Positions 53,270-61,041 of a stretch of DNA of 64,000 bases are shown here, piece by piece. The notes under the pieces are model-generated. The model saw only the letters and a list, made by a program, of their open reading frames with translations. It had not been told where the DNA came from and did not search any database. Position 1 is the first letter of the stretch. The number at the start of each line of letters is the position of its first letter. The translations under genes and the position numbers were made by a program. Source of the DNA: Excoecaria cochinchinensis (lineage: Eukaryota > Streptophyta > Magnoliopsida > Malpighiales > Euphorbiaceae); the NCBI GenBank assembly GCA_947683425.1, contig CANTUQ010000078.1, forward strand, positions 2,668,001 to 2,732,000. Direction: 5' to 3'.

Positions 53270-53994
53270 TCCCCTCCCTCTTTAGAAAAGATTTGTCCTC
53301 GAATCTTCGTTTTGTTCAAATTGGGAATGGAAACTTGTGGAATAAATTGATCTTCATAGATGATCTTGTGAACAGGTGGAAATAAAATGAATGATTCTTC
53401 AGAAAAGAACTCATGTTCCTGCAAGTCAACAAAAACACTGGACAAAACGTGGTTAGTTTTTAATACAATATTTTTGTTCTGATCATTATTCTCTTCATTT
53501 TCCACGTGCAATTCAGTCTCCTCATTTAATAAAGGATCAATCATAAAATGCTGATCTTCTAACTCAATTACACAAACATCTTCCTTTTCACCTAAACAAG
53601 TGACAACATCTTCGTTTTCAATTGCCTCTTCATCATTCACCACCTCATCTTCACATAAATCTATAGCATCTCTTTCAGCTTCACAAATAATTTCTGCTAC
53701 TACAAATTCCTCTTCTTTCTTTCTTTTCTCTTGTCCCATATACGTACTTAGTAGTCTAGAAAGTTGTTTAAAATGTAATTCCATATCTTTAGAATCTTCA
53801 TTTTTACTATGAGTGTTAATTGATCTACGTCGGTTTTGAATTCCAATAGACTTATCAATTATCTCCTCCACTCGATCCATCCTGGAATTCAACTTCTTAA
53901 CCTCACTTAGGAATGTTTTATACATTGTTTTCACATCAGGCACACTTCCATCCTCCTCCTCATGCATTGTCTCTATTCTTTCCCTTGTTGACAT
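53059..53994 (-). CDS. Capsid-less gag-acidic protein of element K2 with CR-like tail (311 aa)
   Basis: Starts MSTRERIETMHEEEDGSVPD. Residues 20-50 form a coiled coil like that of D gag. The main gag domain and zinc knuckle are missing, and residue 70 on goes straight to ELHFKQLSRLLSTYMGQEKR and a Glu/Asp-rich region (about 90-175). Then come ILFPPVHKIIYEDQFIPQV and IRGQIFSKEGGDD. From about 243 the frame is LTR-encoded and carries GTKSRSKKLKEVLQTFM, resembling the GP-x-TRSRAKK-x-KE tail of pol in C and H. The frame is open and nearly identical to the K1 remnant. No enzyme domain. Its role is unknown. Confidence 0.88.
   Translation of the reverse strand: MSTRERIETMHEEEDGSVPDVKTMYKTFLSEVKKLNSRMDRVEEIIDKSIGIQNRRRSINTHSKNEDSKDMELHFKQLSRLLSTYMGQEKRKKEEEFVVAEIICEAERDAIDLCEDEVVNDEEAIENEDVVTCLGEKEDVCVIELEDQHFMIDPLLNEETELHVENEENNDQNKNIVLKTNHVLSSVFVDLQEHEFFSEESFILFPPVHKIIYEDQFIPQVSIPNLNKTKIRGQIFSKEGGDDMSTTKHNGTKSRSKKLKEVLQTFMRPYIKRMQVQEEKEAKLDYEDKFRPNGAMGLQATLFSFYSLCNM
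53270..53290 (-). promoter_or_regulatory. Polypurine tract of element K2
   Basis: Minus-strand TCTAAAGAGGGAGGGGA beside the LTR; it also encodes SKEGGD. Confidence 0.87.
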
Positions 53995-54388
53995 GATTTA
54001 TAAGCTGCAAATAAACATTAGAAGGAAAAAGAAACCTCACAATTCACTCCCTCACGTGTTTGTCTCTCAACTCATGACTTAATTCTTCGCAATTGTACTT
54101 CAGAAACAAACTCAAACAAATGTGCACAATTAAGTAGTTTGATTTGGAAACAATGAATACTTAACAAGAACAACAACGAGTACTAATTCTAGAGACAAAT
54201 TGACCAAATTGAACAAACTTGGAAATAGCACACAAGAGATAAATTTCGTGCGCTTTAGTATATAAAGATATTCAACAATGTGCAATATTAAACTAGCGTA
54301 GTTGGAGCCAAAAACAGTTTAGACACACAAATTGATAACTTAGAATGAAAAGAATAGACAAGAGGGATGCACTTAAGTGCGATGTTTA
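53995..54388 (-). other. Leader of element K2 (partial)
   Basis: No gene. CACGTG at 54053-54058, 58 nt before the ATG. Nearly the same as the K1 leader until P interrupts it. Confidence 0.75.
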
Positions 54389-55250
54389 TGATGCGAAACC
54401 CCAAGGCTAAAGAACCCGAAACCCCTTGAACATACAGTATGGCATAGACATGAATAAGAGTAAATCCCCCCTATTGAACCCCCAATCAATAAAGTGAAAG
54501 GAAATGCAAATAATTAGGTTGATTTAAACACAAGAACAGAATTCGCCACAAGTAATTACCTTGATAAGAATTTATGTTCTTAATGCAAAAGAAGAAGACA
54601 AGCTATCCTCTCCAAAGTTGAATTCGGCCAAGCTAAAAGAAATTTATCAAATTAATCAAATCTACCTCCAATCTCGTTTTTGTGGAGTATATATACTCCC
54701 TTAAGCTAGAAAAAACCCTAATTAATCAAATAGGCCTTAAAACATGGGCCTTACACCAAGGTAACTAAATCCCACACTAATTAACTTAAAATACAGCCCA
54801 AAAAACCTAAAAAGAACTAATTAAATGAGCCCAAGCTAATTAAAGCCCATCTCACTTAAATAAGTCCAAAAGAATAAGTTAAGGCCTAACATATTACAAA
54901 TAATCAAATAAAAATAATAAATAAAGCCCTACTTAAAAGCCCAAACCAAAACAGCCCCTTAAGTCCATTAATAAGCACATGCAATGCACATGTAATGTGT
55001 CACATGATGTGCACATGCATATGACACATGCATAGCACATGACATGACACATGTCTAGCATATGGATGGCACATGTCAAGATCACATGACTTGCACATGC
55101 CTCTCTTCACAGTCTCTTTTTGATTCGGCTTCTTTATAGGTTCAGTAAACCACCTTCAAGCCTTCTTGAACTTCCCCAAATTTGATCTCCATGAATCCGA
55201 ACTTGCAATGTTTACAATCTTGCAATGTTGACCCCCCTGTGCACGCATCA
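54389..55250 (-). repeat. 3' LTR of element P (862 bp)
   Basis: From TGATGCGAAACCCC to GTGCACGCATCA. CATG array at about 54975-55105. Over the U5, R and promoter part it is almost the same as the F LTR, but the U3 end codes for the gag-only tail instead of the GPMTRFRAKK tail. Confidence 0.9.
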
Positions 55251-55271
55251 TTCCCTCCCTCTTTAGAAAAG
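55251..55271 (-). promoter_or_regulatory. Polypurine tract of element P
   Basis: Minus-strand CTAAAGAGGGAGGGAA beside the LTR. Confidence 0.88.
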
Positions 55272-56046
55272 ATTCGTCCTCGAATCTTCATCTTGTTCAA
55301 GTTGGGAATTGGCACTTCTAGAATAAATTCATCTTCATATAAAATCTTCTGAACAGGTGAAAATAAAATGAATGCTTCTTCAACAAAGAACTCATTATGT
55401 TCCTGCAAGTTAACATAAACATTAAGAAAAACATGGTTATTCAATGCATCCTTTTTGTTCTGATCATGGTCCTTTTCTTCCTCCATGTTCAACTCATCCT
55501 CCTTAAGCACTACAGGATCTATCATAACATGCTGATCTTCCATCTCAACTACACAAGCATCTTCCTTTTTACAATCTTTTTCCATTTCACTCAAGGCAAT
55601 AACATCTTCATTTACACTTATTCCTTCCTCACTCAGAACCTCATTGTCATATAAATCTATAGTATCCCGTTCAGCTTCGCAAATAATTTCTTCAATAATA
55701 ACTTCCTCTTCTTTCTTTCTTTCCTCTTGTTTCATATACATACTTAGTAGTCCAGAAAGTTGTTTAAACTGTAATTCCATAATTTTAAAATCTTCATTTT
55801 TACTCCATTTCGGATTCCATTTATTGCTAGAATTCGAAAATGACCTTGCTGCCCTCCTTTGCTTTTGTTGTCTCTCCACTTTCATGGCAATATTTACTAG
55901 GTCCTCCATTACTCCATAATGTTGTAAGTCCACCACATCAACAATTTTCCTATTCAAACCTCCCATGAACCGAGCCATAGTAACCTCTTCTTCCTCTTCT
56001 ATATTATTGGCTTTAATCATGAGCATCTCCATTTCCTTGTGATAAT

Positions 56047-56893
56047 TGATACGGATCAGCCAGATACTCAGGATTCTTTGAAGATTCCAAGTGGACCAAT
56101 TACAAGGGGGCGAGCTAAGAAGCTGAAAATGGCTATGACAACTTATGTACAAGGCTTTGTTACTCAAGAGCTAAATGAAGATGTCTTTGAGAAGTGTCAA
56201 AAAGAGCTTGAAGGAGGTTTTCACAAAGTACTTAGCCTTTTGGAAGCTTCTAGTGAAATTGGGCCAACTTAAGCCATTTTTGGGCCAATTTAAGTCATTT
56301 TTGGGTTTATACTACTTTGGGCTTTATTTGTATAAGTCATGTGCTTCATTTAAAAGTCACATGACTCATTTATTTAATGACTTAATGGGCTAAACGAATT
56401 GGGCTTTTAGTTTGGGTTTAGTTTAGTTATTTTGGGTTTTTAATTAGTCTTTCTTTTGGGCTTATTTTAAGTGTGTTTAATTCTTTAGTTTGGGCTTAAT
56501 TTATCTTGTAAAGCCCATGGACAATTCGGCCTAGCTTAGTTTAAGGCCTCATTAGGGTTTTCTTTATGTTATTTTGCTAGCTAGGGTTAGCCACCATATA
56601 AATAGGCTATTATAGATTGTAAACGGCAGATTTTGAATGATATTCTTGGCATAGCCGAATTTATTTGCTTAGATTAAGAGAGTGAATTGCTTTCTTTTCT
56701 ATTGCATGAAGAATTTGATTAACTTATCAATCGTTTGATTGTGGCGTTTTTCAGTTCTTTGTTTCCCGATTATTTGCGTTTTCAGTCACAGGTTGATTGG
56801 GGGTTCAATAGGGAGGGTGTTTGTCTGATTTTGGTTTGCTATTCAAATCGTATGTGTGGGTTTGTAGCTCGTTAGCTATTGGGTTCCGCATCA
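56047..56893 (+). mobile_element. Element M: solo LTR (847 bp) of the D type
   Basis: Starts TGATACGGATC, ends GGGTTCCGCATCA, flanked by ATAAT (56042-56046 and 56894-56898). No PBS or internal sequence follows, so it is a solo LTR, the usual product of LTR-LTR recombination. It contains a TATA box at 56596-56604 and, at its start, the pol tail code (GPITRGRAKKLKMAM, frame open to 56272). Confidence 0.95.
56596..56604 (+). promoter_or_regulatory. TATA box in solo LTR M
   Basis: ATATAAATA, same context as the D and H LTRs (CCACCATATAAATAGGCTA). Confidence 0.6.
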
Positions 56894-57512
56894 ATAATCC
56901 TCCACTGTTCTAGCTCCTTGAGTGAGCCTATGTAATTGCTGGTGCAACTCTCTATAGTAGTAGGATGGTACAAACCTCCTCTTCATTACTCTCTTCATTT
57001 CTTCCCAGGTAGAGATAGGCGGATCCCCATTCCTTCTTCTACTCTTAACTAACTCATTCCACCAAACTAGCGCATAATCACTAAACTCCACTGCTGCTAT
57101 CCTTACTTTCTTGTCTTCAGAATAGTTATGACAAGCAAAAATCATGTCCACCTTCCTTTCCCATTCTAAATACACTTCAGCATCATTCCTACCTTTAAAG
57201 GATGGAATGTTCATCTTGATGGCATTGATGTTGCTGTCCACTTTATCTTCTCTTCTCACTCTACCCCTCACGGATTGAACTTCATCATCTTCATCCCAAT
57301 CGCCTTGATCAACCTCCTCTTGCTCATTAATCCATCTTCCCCTCCTAGCTGTTCTCCTTGAGTTGTTGGATGTTCCCCCTTCTAATTTATCCAACCTCTT
57401 ATTTAACATCCACTCTTTCCCTCAACAAATTCTCAAGGGTACCTTGCATTGCTTGTATAGCAAACACAACTTGTTCTATAGACGTCTCCTTCTTACTAGA
57501 TTCGTCAGTCAT

Positions 57513-57837
57513 GGTGCTTTACATGCAAAAGATGTTAAATAAACCAGCCTCACTACACTCCCTCACGTGTTTACACTCAAAGAAGTGACACTCCACTCGT
57601 GTGTCGCTCAAATTTGGCTTTTACCCTCCTTTAAGCTCACACTCTCAAGCCTTTTACCACTCAATCTATGCTGTCTTCAGTTCTACTTCAGAACTCAAAC
57701 TCAAGTCAAAATAGTTCACAAGCAGCAAATTATAGTAAAAGAATGCAATGAAAATACTTAACAAAGAAGATAGGCACAAAACTAGAAGCAAAAGACCAAA
57801 GTGAAGAACGTTAAAATGAGCATACAAGGTGAAGATA
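57513..57837 (-). other. Leader of element P (partial)
   Basis: No gene. CACGTG at 57564-57569. Stops where N inserted, at a point where L continues TGTATGCTGTCC. Confidence 0.75.
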
Positions 57838-58698
57838 TGATGCGGAACCCCAAGGTTAAAGAACCCGAAACCCCTTGAACATACAATATGGCATAGACAT
57901 GAACAAGAATAAACCCCCAATCTAAAGAACCCCCAAACAACTATGTGAATGGAAACGCTTATAATAGATTGATTTAAAAACACAAGAACAGAATTCGCCA
58001 CAAAGTAAATACCTTGATAAGAATTAAAGTTCTTGATGCAAAAGAAGAAGACAAACAATCCTCTTCGATGAAGAATTTGGCCAAGCCAAATAAAAGTCTC
58101 AAAATATCATAATCTCCAAGTCTGAATTACAAATTCGTTTTTGAGGAGTATTTATACTCACTTAAGCTAATAAAAACCCTAATTAATCAAATAGGCCTTA
58201 AAACATGGGCCTTACACTAAGATAACTAAAACCCACACTAATTAACTTAAAATTCAGCCCAAAAAGCCTAAAAAGAACTAATTAAATGAGCCCAAGCTAA
58301 TTAAAGCCCATCTCACTTAACTAAGCCCAAAAGAATAAGTTAAGGCCTAGCATATTACAAATAATCAAATAAAAATAAATAATAAATAAAAGCCTAAACT
58401 AAAAGCCCAAATAAATCAGCCCCTTAATCCACCAATTAGCACATGCATTGCACATGCTCTGGCTCACATGCATAACACATGTCAAGGTCACATGATCGGC
58501 ACATGTCAAGTGTCACATGACCTGCACATGTTAAGTCGTCACATGACTAGCATATGTCCATCTTCAATTTGGCTTCTTCATAAATTTGGCCCACGGACTT
58601 CCTTCGAGCCTTCTTTAACTTCTCCAAATTTGATCTCCATGAATATGAACTTCCATTGTTTATAATCTTGAAATGTTGACCCCCCTGTGCACGCATCA
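57838..58698 (-). repeat. 3' LTR of element N (861 bp)
   Basis: From TGATGCGGAACC to GTGCACGCATCA; CATG array at about 58440-58560; TATA context near 58147-58155. Closest to the A LTR. Confidence 0.9.
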
Positions 58699-59348
58699 TT
58701 CCCTCCCTCTTTAGAAAAGATTCGTCCTCGAATCTTTGTCTTGTTCAAGTTGGAAATTGACACTTGTAGAATAAATTCATCTTCATATAAGATCTTCTGA
58801 ATAGGTGGAAATAAAATGAATGCTTCTTCAGCTGAGGACTCATCATGTTCCTGCAATTTAACCTGAAAACTAGGCAAAACATGGTTAGTCTTTAATATAA
58901 TCTTTTCATTCTGATCATTATTATCTTCACTTTCCACGTTCAATTCAACCTCCTTAAGAACTGTAGGGTCAATTATAACATGCTGATCTTCTATCTCAAT
59001 TACACAAACATCCTTCTGTTCACTCAAAGCAACATCTTCTCTTTCAATTATGTTTTCCTTTTCACTCAAAACAGCATCTTCATCACATCCACTTATTTCT
59101 TCCTCATTTACAACTTCATCAGCATATAAGTCTATACCATCTCTTTCAGCTTCACAAACAATTTCGTTGACAATAACTTCCTCTTCTTTCTTTCTTTCCT
59201 CCTGTCTTATATATGTACTTACTAGTCTAGAAAGTTGTTTAAACTGTAACTCAAAATCTTTAAGATTTTTATCCAACAACTTAGCATCCTTCTTCAACTC
59301 ATTCAATGCTTCTTGATCTAAATGTCGTCTTGACTTGTAATAGTACAT
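58578..59348 (-). CDS. Acidic-domain protein of element N without any gag domain (256 aa)
   Basis: The start chosen is the ATG at 59348 (MYYYKSRRHLDQEALNEL). The frame is open upstream to 59411, but that part overlaps the conserved CACGTG leader motif. After a short basic N-terminus comes LKDFELQFKQLSRLVSTYIR, a Glu/Asp-rich region, ILFPPIQKILYEDEFILQV, NLNKTKIRGRIFSKEGGND and the LTR-encoded ACTGGSTFQDYKQWKF tail. Everything N-terminal in A and L, including the gag domain, is absent. The acidic part is therefore the only segment common to all pol-less elements here. Function unknown. Confidence 0.82.
   Translation of the reverse strand: MYYYKSRRHLDQEALNELKKDAKLLDKNLKDFELQFKQLSRLVSTYIRQEERKKEEEVIVNEIVCEAERDGIDLYADEVVNEEEISGCDEDAVLSEKENIIEREDVALSEQKDVCVIEIEDQHVIIDPTVLKEVELNVESEDNNDQNEKIILKTNHVLPSFQVKLQEHDESSAEEAFILFPPIQKILYEDEFILQVSISNLNKTKIRGRIFSKEGGNDACTGGSTFQDYKQWKFIFMEIKFGEVKEGSKEVRGPNL
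58699..58719 (-). promoter_or_regulatory. Polypurine tract of element N
   Basis: Minus-strand CTAAAGAGGGAGGGAA beside the LTR. Confidence 0.87.
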
Positions 59349-60353
59349 CTTCACAATCACTCCCTCACGTGTTTCACTCAAAATATGACACTCCACTCGT
59401 ATTTCGCTCAATTTGGCTTTTACCCTCCTTTAAGCTCACACTCTCAAGCCTTTTACCACTCAAGCTTGTTATCTTCAGTTGCACTTCAGAACTCAAACTC
59501 AAGTCAAAATAGTTTACAAGCAGCAAATTATGGTAAAGAATGCAATGAAAATACTTAACAAAGAAGATAGGCACAAAGCTAGAAGCAAAAGACCAAAGTG
59601 AAGAACGTTGAAATGAGCATACAAGGTGAAGATATGTATGCTGTCCGAATTATGTAAATTTAACTAACAAGAATCAAATTGTTAATTATAGTGTAATCGG
59701 AAGCAAAAACACAAAGACACCAAAAATGGAAACTTAAGAATGAAAGAAATGACAAAACTAATGCAATAATGCAGAAATTGAAATCTGCCTAATGGAAATT
59801 TCAATTTGAGACAATATGTATTATCACACTAAAACAAAATGGAAAGGAGACAACAAAATGTCCAGACTAAAACAAGATTAAGAAACCCAAATGTTTGTCC
59901 AAAATAAGATAAAGATTAAACCAATATGTCTTAATAAGATCAAATAAGGAAACCCAAATGTCTAAACTAAGACAAAATGACTTATCCACTATGTCTTAAT
60001 TAGTTGAAGATATGGAAACCCAAATGTCTAGACATGACACAAAATGAAACTTATCTAATTTAATGTCCTAATTTAAATAATGTCCCAATCCTAATTTCTT
60101 TTCTTTTTTTTTTTTGAATTATCTCTAACTAATTAGATAATAACAATTCTGTCCTAAAGAAATACAATCCTAATTGTTCACACCAACCAAAGTTAACCCA
60201 AATTAAAACACTTTTTCTAAATTCGGATGAACAATAAATTCGGATGAACAGTGCGATGAACAGTATGTGTGAACAGTACCAGGAACAATACGACAAAATT
60301 CTTTTTTATTTTTATTTTTAGCTAGATAACAACTAGAACAACTAATAACCTAG
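59349..60353 (-). other. Leader of element N
   Basis: No gene. CACGTG at 59366-59371, only 17 nt before the ATG because the gag start has been deleted or replaced. GGAAACCCAAATGTC repeats at 59820-60060 and AACAGT words at 60228-60292. Confidence 0.75.
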
Positions 60354-61041
60354 TGATGCGGAACCCCAAGGTTATATAGAACCCGAAACCCCAAACACAC
60401 AAATGGCAAGAAACAAGAACAGAAATTAAATCCCCAATCTAAAGAACCCCCAATCAATGAAATGAAAGGAAACGCTTATGATAGATTGATTTGAAGAATA
60501 AGAACATAAATTCGCCACAAGATGAAATATCTTGATAAGAAAATCGTTCCTGATGCAAAAGAAGAAGACAAATCCTCCCCAATGGTAAATTCAGCCAAAA
60601 GTCCCCTAATACATTCTATCACGTGGTATTTATAACACTAATTAAAAAAGAAACCCTAACTAAACAAGGCCTTAACAATGGGCTGCCAAACATAACTAAC
60701 TTAAGCCCATTTCGCTAATTAAGCCTAATAAACAAGAAATTAAACCCAATAGCTTAAATAAATAACAAAACACAACTTAATGAGCCCAAAAACAAGCCCA
60801 CACGCCTAACATAACGTTTGGGCTGCCCAAAGCTTATTCCATTGGCTTTAAACAAATTAATGAGCCCATTTGAGTTCCCTCTTGAAGATTCGGCCCCAAC
60901 TCCTCTTGCTTGTCCATATCTTCCACCATTCGGCCCATGTAGGCTTTGAGACCCTCCTTGAATTTCTTGGCTCTTGATCTAGTCACTGGGCCTTCTGGTA
61001 AAGCTAGTTCATCTCTTGGTTCCTTGGTCGTGCTCACATCA
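60354..61041 (-). repeat. 3' LTR of element O (688 bp)
   Basis: From TGATGCGGAACC to GTGCTCACATCA. The pol tail is encoded at 60834-61041. Confidence 0.93.

Larger units (their letters stand above)
53270..54388 (-). mobile_element. Element K2: polypurine tract, gag-acidic frame and part of leader
   Basis: Minus strand; begins directly at the K LTR. The leader is interrupted at 54388 by P after GTTTA, at a point where K1 continues with ACTAAACC. The remaining leader, PBS and 5' LTR would lie beyond the window. Confidence 0.82.
55142..57512 (-). pseudogene. Gag-acidic frame of element P, split by solo LTR M
   Basis: The coding start is the ATG at 57512 (MTDESSKKETSIEQVVFAIQ). A one-base insertion near 57403 shifts the frame, then RRTARRGRWINEQEEVDQGD through the gag domain to RTVEDY at 56899. 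M interrupts here. The rest (YHKEMEMLMIKANN to the acidic region, IRGRIFSKEGGND and ACTGGSTLQDCKHCKF) runs to 55142, with an extra Asn codon in KANNIEEEEE. The open reading frame reported into 56167 is a chimera with M. No knuckle, protease or pol. Confidence 0.9.
54389..57837 (-). mobile_element. Element P: gag-only element, split by M, leader cut by N
   Basis: Order on the minus strand: leader, gag, acidic region, polypurine tract, 3' LTR. The insertion follows GTTTA in K2. M (solo LTR) splits gag, and N interrupts the leader after AGATA at 57837. PBS and 5' LTR are outside the window. Confidence 0.88.
57838..60353 (-). mobile_element. Element N: capsid-less non-autonomous element, leader cut by O
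   Basis: Minus strand: leader, a short acidic frame, polypurine tract, 3' LTR. It lies in the P leader after AGATA. The leader is interrupted at 60353 by O after CCTAG. No gag domain and no pol. Confidence 0.86.

Noticed and set aside
55142..56167. Start MSNKALYISCHSHFQ for the P gag frame
   Set aside because: That N-terminus is antisense solo LTR M. The real gag continues beyond M to 57512.
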